From Arachis hypogaea (Eukaryota > Streptophyta > Magnoliopsida > Fabales > Fabaceae): 64,000 nt of DNA. Shown one piece after another: positions 12,182 to 24,720 of this stretch; position 1 is the first letter of the stretch, and every line of letters starts with the position of its first letter. Under the pieces are notes generated by a model. That model did no database searches and was not told the origin of the DNA. It worked only from the letters and a program-made list of their open reading frames with translations. Location of the stretch: positions 106,743,363-106,807,362 of the forward strand of contig NC_092046.1 in the NCBI RefSeq assembly GCF_003086295.3, given 5' to 3'. A program made the position numbers and the translations under genes.

Positions 12182-15100
12182 TGTAACACCCTACCATACA
12201 AAGTCTTATGCTTAAGTCATAATTCAGAGATGGCAAGGTATTACGACCTCTAAAACAAAAATTTAGTACGTATAGTAGTATGAATAATTGATTATAACTA
12301 GGAGCCTTTGTAGAAAAAGGGGGTAAACAAAAACCGTAACTCGAACGGGCAACACTCCGATCGACAACGTAACGAACCGGGATAAGCTAACGCGAGATCA
12401 TATATATAAAGAGTGTCAAAAACAAGAATATCAAGACTCAAAACCCGGCTGCGAAGAGAACCGGTCCGAGCATAGCAATATATACATATGATAAAATAAG
12501 GAAAACCCCAAAGGAAACCCAAAGGGACACAAATACCGAAAACCTAATCTCCAAAATCCCCTCTAGAAGGAGTCATCACAGTTTGTATTATTTAATGGAG
12601 ATAAAAGTATCTAAACAAAATATATATCCCAAAACAGAGTCCCGAGAACAAAGGATCTTCGCTAATCCAGAAGTCTCCAGCATGCCTCAACGAGAAGCCT
12701 CGCATCCTGCATCTGAAAACCACAAAATCCGCATGGGTGAGAACCAGAGGTCCCCAGTACGGTAACAGCTTCCACATATATAATACATAATAATAGAGGA
12801 AAGCCGAAGGCAATCCTAGAACTTCCTTCAGATAATATCAAAGCTTATAAACAAGCTAAACCGTAAGTGGCAACTGACTAAAGATTCTTCAGTCTAACTA
12901 ATACTTCCCTTTCCAATTCCTTCAGACCTCCCAACCACCAGCAGGAGTATAATATAGCAAACACAGTTATATCAGACAAGAGATTTACAAATAGGAACAG
13001 ATAAGGCATTTAGGCAATTAGCAAGTAATATGCAGTCAAATAGGCAATCTCAAACAATTCATGTAGTATGCTTATGATGCATGCCTGTCCCTAGTGGCTG
13101 ATGATATCATCTGTCGGTTATAGAGCCAACCCGACAAGTCCTGGTAGCTAGCCATTGGACTGTCCCTCTGTCGTGCATCCCCAACTCGAGTTATACTCAT
13201 CATAAACTTGATCATAATCATGATCCATATCCATCACCCTCACTGGTGAATATTTATCCATCACCATCACTGGTGAATATTTATGGGGGCGAGCTCATCC
13301 GGGCCTTTCACAGTGCCCGGCCACACTTACGACATAGGGTCAAAAGAGCTTCGAGTCTCAACCTGGAGCACATGGTGGCTAGCCATTGCTACTACCCAGG
13401 GAAACCCTCATCTCCAATGGTGGAAGTGCAAACCTTCACAATTCAATCAACATCATATATGCATTTATACTTGGCCATAAACATGGCTCCGCCGTAACAC
13501 GGCAATAATCTAGCCATCCGGCTCACGGTTAAATCCATAACCAGCCAATTCATTAACAATTACGGCCCTTCGGCCCATGGCACAACAAGCACTTCCACCA
13601 CCATTCTCCGCATCTCACATAATCATCTTTGATCCTCAATGATCATTCATTTTTCCCTTGCTTCACTCGCAAGTTACCACATTCACTAGCCCTTTTTCTC
13701 ATGCTAGGCATATCATAATGATTTAAGACATAAGTGGTGAGATCGGAGGCTTAGAAGTATGAAATTTGGCTTTTAAAACTCAAAAATCAACTTTGGGATG
13801 AAAACAGGTCCACGCGTACGCGCACTCCACGCGCACGCGTGGATGGCGCTTTCTCAAAGAACGGCGCGTACGCACCAAGTGCGCCTATGCGCGAGGGGTC
13901 ATTCTGCTAAAAATTTTCTAAGTTAAAAGCTGCAGAATTTACAGATTCAAACCCCAATCTTCTGACGGACATAACTTCCTCATTTTAAATCGTTTTTCAC
14001 TCGTTCTTCGAACGGCATGGACATCCTGGATCCAATTTCATTTCTAAACAGATTTGGCACAAATCAGAGATCCGTAGTCCAAGTTATGTCCCGTCAAAGT
14101 ATGCCCAAAAACCATGTTTTCATACAAAACCACAAGGTGCCATTTCAAAACAAGCCACTTTCAACTCTTTCAAAATTAATCAAACATGCCAATTTCAATC
14201 CTTCTCTTTGAAATCATTCAAAATGTACCAAAATCAACAACAAGCCATCCTCAACTCACACATTGACACTTTACCAAGGTTTCCAAAACCACATCCAACC
14301 ATTTTAACACTTCTCAATCAAATGGCTAAAGGACAAACACAATATCATGTCATACATCCTTCCTCATCCCAATTTCCAATAATACCATTTCCAATTAACC
14401 ATCATTATACATAATCAACATCATACTCACCATCAACATGGTACCACCCATCAATTCAACCTCAATCATCCATCAAGCATATATCACAACATGCATTTCT
14501 CATATTTCACACAATCAAGGCATCAATATTCATAATCACATGTATGAACACATCATATATTTCAACCATTCAACAACACCAACAATTCAATGCCTATCTT
14601 AGGGCCTCTAGCCTAAGTATTTCCTACCACATTACATATTAGATACGGGAAACTAAAACCATACCTTAGCCGATTTCCCAAGCTCAACCGGAGCACTTCC
14701 AAACCACTTTTCCTCAAGCTCTCAAGGTCTCAACACCTCCAAGAACAGATTTTATCACACAAAACCCTCTTCCAAACTTTCCAAAATCACCAATCAAGCT
14801 CCAATATTCACATATACACAACCTAAGCCACAATCATCATACCCATACACAACATCTCAATACCCAAACATCATAGAACAACAAATTATACTAGGGTTGA
14901 GAATCTTACCACACCCAAGGTCCAAAGAGACAAGATTAACCTTCTTCTTCAAGAGAGTTGGGTCCTATAACATCAAAGAACCCAAAATCTCAACATTTTT
15001 ACTCATGAAACTCGAAATCAAGGGCTGGAATTTCGAACAGTAAAACGTGGCTTACCTCAAGATTAATTGTATGGGTTTTGTAGAGCTCTCCGCGGTGAAC

Positions 15101-15480
15101 GCGTGGCCGCAAACGGTGCGGCAATCGGAGCTCTAGATCAAAAGTTATGGTGGTTTGAAGATCAACCAAGGGAGAGAACTTGAGAGAGTGTTCTCCCCTC
15201 CATGGCCTCCATTTCAGCGTGTTTAGTGTCTCAAATGAGGAGAGAGAGTGCTGAAAACTAGGGTTTTGGTTTAGTTTAGTTGGGCCAAGGGCCCACTTTG
15301 GGTCCGGTTGGCCCGGTTTGGCCCGTTCGGTCCAATCTTGGTCCGATTTCTATAAAATTGGTACCGAAATTCTCGTCTCAATTTCCTCTATCATATTAAG
15401 CCATAAAAATAACATTTTTGTCTTTCTAGAATAAATTCTCATTTATGGGTTAATTAGCCGTTAATTAACCGGATCTTACA
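12182..15480 (-). repeat. 3' LTR of the chromovirus
   Basis: It runs from TGTAACACCC to CGGATCTTACA, 3299 bp. On the minus strand this is the downstream LTR. Differences from the other LTR that I could see lie near 13600, 13963, 14145, 14170 and 14560. It includes the CpG-rich tract at about 13810-13895. I see no open frame with a recognisable domain. Confidence 0.93.
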
Positions 15481-15494
15481 TTCTACCCACCTAA
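15481..15494 (-). other. Polypurine tract
   Basis: The minus strand reads TTAGGTGGGTAGAA directly before the 3' LTR, the position and composition expected for the plus-strand primer of a gypsy element. Confidence 0.7.
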
Positions 15495-15528
15495 TTGGGA
15501 ATTTTGCCCACAAAATTCAAATTCAAAT

Positions 15529-18500
15529 TCAATTACCTGAGAATAAGTGCGGATAATCCGTTCGCATCTCCGACTCAAGTTTCCAAGTGTGTTCCTCAAC
15601 ACCGCCTCGACTCCAAGCCACTTTGACTAATGAAACCTCTTTTCCACGCAACCGTTTGATACTAGTATCATCAATTCTGACTGGAGCCACTGGAAGCGTC
15701 AAATCTTCTTTTAACTGAACCGATTCGGGTTCTAACACATGGCTAGCATCAGGAGTGTACTTTCGAAGCTGCGACACGTGAAATACGTCGTGCAGGTTTG
15801 AAAGATGGGGTGGTAGAGCCACCCGATACGCCACCGGCCCAATCCTCTCCAAGATCTGAAATGGACCAATGTATCGAGGATTCAACTTCTTTGCTTTAAT
15901 CGCTCTACCTACTCCTGTGGTCGGAGTAACTTTCAGGAAAACATGATCTCCTGCCTCAAATTCTAAGGGCTTCCGCCTTTGATCGGCGTAACTCTTTTGA
16001 CGACTCTGCGCCGTAAGCATCCTATCTCGGATTTTCTTGACTTGTTCAGTGGTCTCAACTATCATTTCCGGCCCCAACAAGCCTTTCTCTCCAGCTTCAT
16101 ACCAACATAGTGGAGATTGACATTTTCTCCCATACAAAGCCTCATACGGAGCCATTCCGATGCTCGCATGGTAACTATTATTGTATGCAAACTCTACTAA
16201 CGGCATATACCGATCCTAACTCGCCGGTTGGTCCAAAACACAAGCTCTCAACATATCCTCTAGTGTTTGGATCGTCCTCTCGGATTGACCATCTGTTTGA
16301 GGATGGTACGCTGTACTCAAGCTTAATCGAGTTCCAAAAGCTTTCTGAAATGCACCCCAGAATCTCGAAGTGAAACGAGGATCTCTATCAGAGATTATAG
16401 TAGCAGGTACACCATGGAGTCTCACAATCTCCTTTATGTGTAACCGAGCTAGCTCCTCAAGGGTGTAAGTCATCCGAACGGGTAAAAAGTGAGCTGACTT
16501 TGTCAGTCGGTCCACGATCACCCAGATAGCATCAAAACCAGTCCTAGTCCTTGGCAATCCCGACACAAAGTCCATTGCAATACTTTCCCACTTCCATTGC
16601 GGAACCTCTAAGGGTTGCAACATCCCAGAAGGTCTTTGATGTTCAATCTTTACCTTTTGACAAGTTAAGCACTTTGAAACATATTCCGCCACATCATTCT
16701 TCATACCCGGCCACCAAAACATCGCCTTTAAATCATGGTACATCTTAGTACTTCCCGGGTGAATGGAGAATCCGCTTTTGTGTGCCTCCTTTAAGATATC
16801 TTGCCTCAAAGTACCAACATCCAGCACAATGATCCTACCCTTGAATCTCCATAACCCATCTTTTTCTTCCGACACTCTCCACTGTTTTCCTTGTTCGATA
16901 GCCGGTAACACCTTCCATAATGCTTCATCATTTTAATGAGCCTTTAAGAGTTCGGACTTAAAGTCACTCGAGATTTTTAATCGGCCCAAACACACCGTTC
17001 CAGATACTTCTCGAGCACCAATTTTTAGACTCTCGAATCCCTTGAGCAACTTCTCCTCTTGAAGCATCATCCAAGACGCATATAACGACTTCCGACTTAA
17101 CGCATCCGCCACTATATTCGCCTTTCCAGGATGGTAATTTAACTCAAAGTCGTAGTCCTTCAACAATTCCATCCATCTCCTTTGCCTCATGTTAAGCTCT
17201 TTTTGATCAAAGAGATATTTCAAGCTCTTGTGATCAGAGAAGACTTGGAACTTAACCCCATAGAGATAATGCCTCCACACCTTCAAGGCAAACACGACCG
17301 CAGCGAGTTCCAAATCGTGCATAGGGTAACTAACTTCGTGAGGTCTCAACTGTCGTGAGGCATACGCCACCACATTATGATGCTGCATCAGCACGCACCT
17401 TAGGCCCTTTAACGATGCATCACAGTACACCTCAAAAGGCTCGTTCGGCTCAGGTAACACTAACACAGGTGCAGTGGTCAACTTTTTCTTCAATGTCTGA
17501 AAGCTCTCCTCGCACTCAGGAGTCTAAACAAACGGAGTGTCTTTGCGAGTTAACTTTGTCAACGGCAAAGCTAATTGCGAAAAGCCTTTGATGAACCTTC
17601 GATAGTAGCCAGCTAAACCCAGAAAACTCCTTATCTCAGTTACTGTGGTTGGTTGCTTCCAATCCATCACAGCTTCTACCTTAGTTGGATCTACGGCTAT
17701 TCCCTTCTTACTCACCACGTGACCCAAAAACTTCACCTCACTCTTCCAGAACTCACACTTAGACAGTTTCGCATAGAGTTTCTTCTCCTTTAAAATCTGC
17801 AACACGGTCCGCAAGTGCTCCGCATGCTCTTCTTCAGTCTTGGAGTAAATTAGTATATCGTCAATGAAGACAACCACGAATTTATCCAGAAACGGACGGA
17901 ACACTCTATTCATGTAATCCATGAATACTGCAGGAGCGTTCGTCAACCCAAAAGACATCACAGTGTACTCGTAATGACCATAACGAGTCCTAAAAGCGGT
18001 CTTAGGGATATCCTCACCCCTCACCCTTATCTGGTGATAACCGGATCGCAAATCGATCTTAGAGAAAACCCCAGCTCCTTGTAACTGATCCATGAGATCA
18101 TCAATTCTCGGCAACGGGTATTTATTCTTTATGGTGACCTTGTTCAGCTGCCTGTAATCCACATAGAGCCGCATACTTTCATCTTTCTTCTTTACCAGTA
18201 ATACTGGAGCACCCCACGGGGAAACACTTGGTCGGATAAAGTTCTTACCCAACAATTCCTCTAACTGAGACTTTAGCTCGGCCATCTCTAATGGTGACAT
18301 TCTATAAGGAGCACTTGAGATTGGTCCCGCCCCATGCACCAATTCAATAGCAAACTCGACCTCTCGGTTAGGTGGAAATTCCTCAATATCATCGGGAAAC
18401 ACTTCCGAAAAATCACACACTACCGGAATCTGATCCAACTTTTGATTATCACCCGAAACACCAGCGGTTAACAACAGGATACCCTGACATTCGATTCCAG

Positions 18501-19983
18501 AACAGTTCACCATCATCGAATTCAAGTAATAATTATTCACCACGACCGGCCCTTCTGTATCTTCCGGCATAAAGTACACCGACTTTGTAGAACAATCAAG
18601 CAGGACATGGTTCTCAGATAACCAGTCCAATCCCAAGATAAGATCAAGACCGATCATCGGTAAGCAGATTAAATTATGGACAAAATCACGCTCCTTGAAC
18701 CTGAACGAAACTTTCGGGCATCCTAGCCTAGTTACCATGGCTTCATGGGTAGCATTATGTACCTTTAGGTCATAACCTAAGGTTACGATCTTCAATCCTA
18801 ACTCATGGGCTTTCTCAAATGCAATAAATGAATGCGATGCTCCCGAATCAAATAAAGCATTTAAAGTTTGACCAGCCATTTCACAGTTACCTCGAATGAG
18901 TGTCTCGGATCCCTCTGCACCCACAACTGAGGTGGTGAACACACGACCAGTCTGTTGTGCTTTCCCAGCACCTTGCTTTTGCTTCTCTGGATAACTTGCG
19001 GCTTTATGCCCCGCCTTTCCACAATTGTAGCACAAACCCCATCCGGCTTTGCATGGTGCTCCCGGATGGTGACTTCCACACCTAGTACAAGCTTGATCAT
19101 TCTGAGGCTGCTTCCCAAACCTTTTCCATTGGGAGTTGTTGTTGTTGGGCCTCCTAAAAGAACCTCCCCTCTTGAAGGGCGGACCTCTAGGTGCAAAGCT
19201 CTTCCCTCGATTTTGTGAAAATGATCCTTTGTGACTCCCTTTCTCAGTGGCTGCCCTCTTCACACACTCTTCAGCAACCCTACACTTGTTCACCAACTCG
19301 GAGAAAGTCCTAATCTCCATTGACCCCACCGAACCGAAAATATCACTCCGGAGTCCTCCTTCGTACTTAACACACTTCCATTCCTCATATTCCACCGGAG
19401 TCCCTTGACACATACGAGAGAATCTGAACAGCTCCTCAAACTTGTCAGTATACTCAGATACGGACATAGTACCCTGCTTCAGCTACAATAATTCAAGCTC
19501 CTTGGCCGTCCTAGCAGAAGTCAGAAAGTACTTCTTATAGAACTCCTCTTGGAAGACATCCCAGATGATATAATCATCACCCTGCTGTAAGAGGCGTCGG
19601 ATTCCTTGCCACCAATGCGACGCTCCACCAGTGAGCAAATAGGTAGCGAACTCCACACGCTGCCCTTCAGGTACCACCTGCGCTTGCAGTGCTCATTCCA
19701 TAGCCTGAAACCACGTATCGGCTTCAGTCGGGCTAGTAGTTCCCTTGAACTTCGGTGGATTAACCTTCAAAAAGTTCGCCAGTGTCATCGGACCCTAAAC
19801 TCCACCTCCGTCATTACCATGGTTGTTCATCTGTTGACCAAGAGCCTCAGCAGTGGCTTGCATAGCAGCAGCCATGTTCTCTAACGCAGTCATAAAGTTC
19901 ACCGGATCATTAGGGTTAGTCTCCGACACACGAGTATTAGTACGACCTCTCTCACGACCTCTACCGCGTCCACGAGGCGCCAT
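15529..19983 (-). pseudogene. Ty3/gypsy gag-pol polyprotein, six in-frame stops
   Basis: One uninterrupted frame of 1485 codons runs from ATG at 19983 (MAPRGRGRGRE) to TGA at 15529-15531, without any frameshift. In order: gag; a zinc knuckle at 19020-18991 with the final Cys replaced by Tyr (C-C-H-Y); protease DSGA near 18845; RT with LRSGYHQ and FIDD (about 17860); RNase H with YCDAS (a G-to-R change follows in GLRCVLMQ); integrase HHCC finger and D-D-E core (16216-16911); and a GPY/F module plus chromodomain-like end. Six stops sit at 19795, 19693, 19483, 17524, 16933 and 16216 (low coordinate of each codon). Every one is explained by a single transition from a Gln, Arg or Trp codon. It cannot make a full polyprotein. 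Confidence 0.95.
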
Positions 19984-20185
19984 TTGGTTCCTATACACAC
20001 CAAACAATCGATATTAAGTTGATCAGTCTCAATATCGGAAGTTCAGTGCTTCAAAGTCCCAAATGCATGCTCATGAACGTTTATGCCAATTATATCAAGC
20101 AGATATACTAGTAGCACATAACACACACACAGAGAATGCACAGAAGCATAGTCAGTCCATTCCTCAGGCTCTACAGGAACGAACT

Positions 20186-20197
20186 GCTCTGATACCA
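20186..20197 (-). other. Primer binding site, initiator Met-tRNA
   Basis: The minus strand reads TGGTATCAGAGC, the standard plant site complementary to the 3' end of initiator Met-tRNA. It lies three bases inside the 5' LTR edge. Confidence 0.93.
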
Positions 20198-20200
20198 TAA

Positions 20201-23200
20201 TGTAACACCCTACCATACAAAGTCTTATGCTTAAGTCATAATTCAGAGATGGCAAGGTATTACGACCTCTAAAACAAAAATTTAGTACGTATAGTAGTAT
20301 GAATAATTGATTATAACTAGGAGCCTTTGTAGAAAAAGGGGGTAAACAAAAACCGTAACTCGAACGGGCAACACTCCGATCGACAACGTAACGAACCGGG
20401 ATAAGCTAACGCGAGATCATATATATAAAGAGTGTCAAAAACAAGAATATCAAGACTCAAAACCCGGCTGCGAAGAGAACCGGTCCGAGCATAGCAATAT
20501 ATACATATGATAAAATAAGGAAAACCCCAAAGGAAACCCAAAGGGACACAAATACCGAAAACCTAATCTCCAAAATCCCCTCTAGAAGGAGTCATCACAG
20601 TTTGTATTATTTAATGGAGATAAAAGTATCTAAACAAAATATATATCCCAAAACAGAGTCCCGAGAACAAAGGATCTTCGCTAATCCAGAAGTCTCCAGC
20701 ATGCCTCAACGAGAAGCCTCGCATCCTGCATCTGAAAACCACAAAATCCGCATGGGTGAGAACCAGAGGTCCCCAGTACGGTAACAGCTTCCACATATAT
20801 AATACATAATAATAGAGGAAAGCCGAAGGCAATCCTAGAACTTCCTTCAGATAATATCAAAGCTTATAAACAAGCTAAACCGTAAGTGGCAACTGACTAA
20901 AGATTCTTCAGTCTAACTAATACTTCCCTTTCCAATTCCTTCAGACCTCCCAACCACCAGCAGGAGTATAATATAGCAAACACAGTTATATCAGACAAGA
21001 GATTTACAAATAGGAACAGATAAGGCATTTAGGCAATTAGCAAGTAATATGCAGTCAAATAGGCAATCTCAAACAATTCATGTAGTATGCTTATGATGCA
21101 TGCCTGTCCCTAGTGGCTGATGATATCATCTGTCGGTTATAGAGCCAACCCGACAAGTCCTGGTAGCTAGCCATTGGACTGTCCCTCTGTCGTGCATCCC
21201 CAACTCGAGTTATACTCATCATAAACTTGATCATAATCATGATCCATATCCATCACCCTCACTGGTGAATATTTATCCATCACCATCACTGGTGAATATT
21301 TATGGGGGCGAGCTCATCCGGGCCTTTCACAGTGCCCGGCCACACTTACGACATAGGGTCAAAAGAGCTTCGAGTCTCAACCTGGAGCACATGGTGGCTA
21401 GCCATTGCTACTACCCAGGGAAACCCTCATCTCCAATGGTGGAAGTGCAAACCTTCACAATTCAATCAACATCATATATGCATTTATACTTGGCCATAAA
21501 CATGGCTCCGCCGTAACACGGCAATAATCTAGCCATCCGGCTCACGGTTAAATCCATAACCAGCCAATTCATTAACAATTACGGCCCTTCGGCCCATGGC
21601 ACAACAAGCACTTCCACCGCCATTCTCCGCATCTCACATAATCATCTTTGATCCTCAATGATCATTCATTTTTCCCTTGCTTCACTCGCAAGTTACCACA
21701 TTCACTAGCCCTTTTTCTCATGCTAGGCATATCATAATGATTTAAGACATAAGTGGTGAGATCGGAGGCTTAGAAGTATGAAATTTGGCTTTTAAAACTC
21801 AAAAATCAACTTTGGGATGAAAACAGGTCCACGCGTACGCGCACTCCACGCGCACGCGTGGATGGCGCTTTCTCAAAGAACGGCGCGTACGCACCAAGTG
21901 CGCCTATGCGCGAGGGGTCATTCTGCTAAAAATTTTCTAAGTTAAAAGCTGCAGAATTTACAGATTCAAACCCCAATCTTCCGACGGACATAACTTCCTC
22001 ATTTTAAATCGTTTTTCACTCGTTCTTCGAACGGCATGGACATCCTGGATCCAATTTCATTTCTAAACAGATTTGGCACAAATCAGAGATCCGTAGTCCA
22101 AGTTATGTCCCGTCAAAGTATGCCCAAAAACCATGTTTTCATACAAAACCACAAGGTGCCATTTTCAAAACAAGCCACTTTCAACTCTTTTCAAAATTAA
22201 TCAAACATGCCAATTTCAATCCTTCTCTTTGAAATCATTCAAAATGTACCAAAATCAACAACAAGCCATCCTCAACTCACACATTGACACTTTACCAAGG
22301 TTTCCAAAACCACATCCAACCATTTTAACACTTCTCAATCAAATGGCTAAAGGACAAACACAATATCATGTCATACATCCTTCCTCATCCCAATTTCCAA
22401 TAATACCATTTCCAATTAACCATCATTATACATAATCAACATCATACTCACCATCAACATGGTACCACCCATCAATTCAACCTCAATCATCCATCAAGCA
22501 TATATCACAACATGCATTTCTCATATTTCACACAATCAAGGCATCAATATTCATAATCACATGTATGAACACATCATATATTTTAACCATTCAACAACAC
22601 CAACAATTCAATGCCTATCTTAGGGCCTCTAGCCTAAGTATTTCCTACCACATTACATATTAGATACGGGAAACTAAAACCATACCTTAGCCGATTTCCC
22701 AAGCTCAACCGGAGCACTTCCAAACCACTTTTCCTCAAGCTCTCAAGGTCTCAACACCTCCAAGAACAGATTTTATCACACAAAACCCTCTTCCAAACTT
22801 TCCAAAATCACCAATCAAGCTCCAATATTCACATATACACAACCTAAGCCACAATCATCATACCCATACACAACATCTCAATACCCAAACATCATAGAAC
22901 AACAAATTATACTAGGGTTGAGAATCTTACCACACCCAAGGTCCAAAGAGACAAGATTAACCTTCTTCTTCAAGAGAGTTGGGTCCTATAACATCAAAGA
23001 ACCCAAAATCTCAACATTTTTACTCATGAAACTCGAAATCAAGGGCTGGAATTTCGAACAGTAAAACGTGGCTTACCTCAAGATTAATTGTATGGGTTTT
23101 GTAGAGCTCTCCGCGGTGAACGCGTGGCCGCAAACGGTGCGGCAATCGGAGCTCTAGATCAAAAGTTATGGTGGTTTGAAGATCAACCAAGGGAGAGAAC

Positions 23201-23501
23201 TTGAGAGAGTGTTCTCCCCTCCATGGCCTCCATTTCAGCGTGTTTAGTGTCTCAAATGAGGAGAGAGAGTGCTGAAAACTAGGGTTTTGGTTTAGTTTAG
23301 TTGGGCCAAGGGCCCACTTTGGGTCCGGTTGGCCCGGTTTGGCCCGTTCGGTCCAATCTTGGTCCGATTTCTATAAAATTGGTACCGAAATTCTCGTCTC
23401 AATTTCCTCTATCATATTAAGCCATAAAAATAACATTTTTGTCTTTCTAGAATAAATTCTCATTTATGGGTTAATTAGCCGTTAATTAACCGGATCTTAC
23501 A
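20201..23501 (-). repeat. 5' LTR of the chromovirus
   Basis: This 3301-bp copy of the LTR adjoins the primer binding site, which makes it the upstream (promoter) LTR of the minus-strand element. It is followed by the target duplication CCAAC. A CpG-rich tract lies at about 21828-21915. I did not find a TATA box I would defend. Confidence 0.93.
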
Positions 23502-23745
23502 CCAACGGGTCGAACTGGTTGAACCGGACCCGTATTGGGCCCAAGACCTAACATAAAATACTAAAATCAGCTCTTTTACCCCTTCATTCCATGAAACATG
23601 CTTTAGGAAAGAGAATCACACCAAGAACCTAACTCTTCCACTTCCAATTTCAAATCCTTGTAACTTTCAATTCGGAGCTCCGATCGCAGTACCGTTTGCG
23701 GTCACGCGACCATCTTACCGATCTCTTCAAATTCATCCAAAAAAG
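23502..23745 (+). repeat. Continuation of the older split LTR
   Basis: After CCAAC the sequence reads on from 12181. At 23670-23720 the reverse strand contains GACCGCAAACGGT followed by CGATCGGAGCTC. This is close to GGCCGCAAACGGTGCGG and ATCGGAGCTC in the chromovirus LTR (about 15105-15135). That supports a related LTR in opposite orientation. The right border is not visible; the coordinate is approximate. Confidence 0.5.
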
Positions 23746-23918
23746 TGGTAAGAAATTTGAGATTTCTCACACATCCCATATCTGAACATGAAAAAGTTGG
23801 CATCCTATCCATTTGTAAGTTTTCGTTTATAAAGCTTCTTAACACAATTTTTTGTTACATGCCAATTAAACTAAAAAAATTGTTCTCTTTAGCCAAACTT
23901 AGATATTTGCCCCTATTT

Positions 23919-24720
23919 GTTATGCGGATCATTGGTGGATATGGATGGCCAATGTTAAAAACAAAAAATTTCATGTCCTTGACCCATATAACAAATAGTG
24001 TCCTTTGAAAAAAAGAATGAAACTTAATAAATTTGTTGTAAGTTGCTTTTGTTTTCTCTATAAATTCTTTGCTTTCTGTCTGTTGTTAGCAATATAAAAA
24101 TTCGGTATAGTTCTGTTTGAAATAAGGTATACTGTTGGATCATTTTAGTGTAATCTGGTTTTAAACGTTATCTTTCTTAAATTTTGCTTTTTTTTTATTT
24201 TTAGGGCTACGTAATTTTGAGGATGAGGATATTTGTTGAAGGACAACCTCTGAGAAAAAAGGATGATAAAATTGAACCACCATATGTTAGCATTGGCGGC
24301 CAACAAACTAGGTATAAATTCTCTCTCAGAAATTTTGTGTTTTCTCTTACTGTTCTATTTTATTTTCCTAATTTATTTTTGTTTTTATCTACGATTGTGC
24401 TATTTATATGATGAAATAGCTCGAGATAATTGAACCACAAAACATCATCAAGGGTAAATATGAATGGGACAATTAGACACAAGTAACTATGTTTAAAAAT
24501 AGATAACTCTATATTACTTTACTAAATTAATGGAGTTTAATAAAAGAAATTTTTTAAATTATAGGTGGAAGTGGATCATTTCAGAGTTGAATATGCTTCG
24601 CTGATTTTATTTGATGAAATGAATCGACTCAGAGATAGAGCCATTCAAGAAAGTAAAGCCATCAGATTGTCCAAGCCGTCTGCAGCATTATTGAGTCCTT
24701 ATTGTCAATTGGATTTATAA
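23919..24720 (+). pseudogene. Ulp1 (C48) cysteine peptidase-like fragment in a Mutator-type context
   Basis: Separate exon-like pieces match the catalytic part of Ulp1/SENP peptidases: DHWW (catalytic His) at about 23928, VLDPYN (Asp) at about 23978, an IGGQQT segment (likely oxyanion Gln) near 24290-24310, YDC (Cys codon at 24396-24398), LEIIEPQNI near 24420, and a last exon at 24566-24720 ending SPYCQLDL and a stop. Ulp1 enzymes process SUMO; copies carried by plant Mutator-like elements are known. Stops at 23996, 24417 and 24474, and a doubtful splice acceptor before the Cys exon, make this a pseudogene. The amino end is missing. Confidence 0.65.

Larger units (their letters stand above)
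12182..23501 (-). mobile_element. Complete Ty3/gypsy chromovirus (Tekay/Del-like), 11.3 kb
   Basis: Two near-identical 3.3-kb LTRs (12182-15480, 20201-23501) enclose a 4.7-kb minus-strand interior. CCAAC flanks both ends (12177-12181, 23502-23506). The primer binding site matches initiator Met-tRNA, and a purine-rich tract precedes the 3' LTR. The domain order gag, protease, RT, RNase H, integrase, with a chromodomain-like carboxy end, fits the Tekay/Del chromoviruses. The LTRs differ at about five places by my reading, so insertion is recent. The gag-pol frame has six stops. The total length and long LTRs recall the peanut element FIDEL, but I cannot confirm identity. Confidence 0.95.

Noticed and set aside
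18372..18572. Plus-strand frames inside the gag-pol region (also 16110, 16551, 17355)
   Set aside because: They are antisense shadows of the minus-strand polyprotein, with no domain or intron, unlike the antisense gene at 35673-37444.
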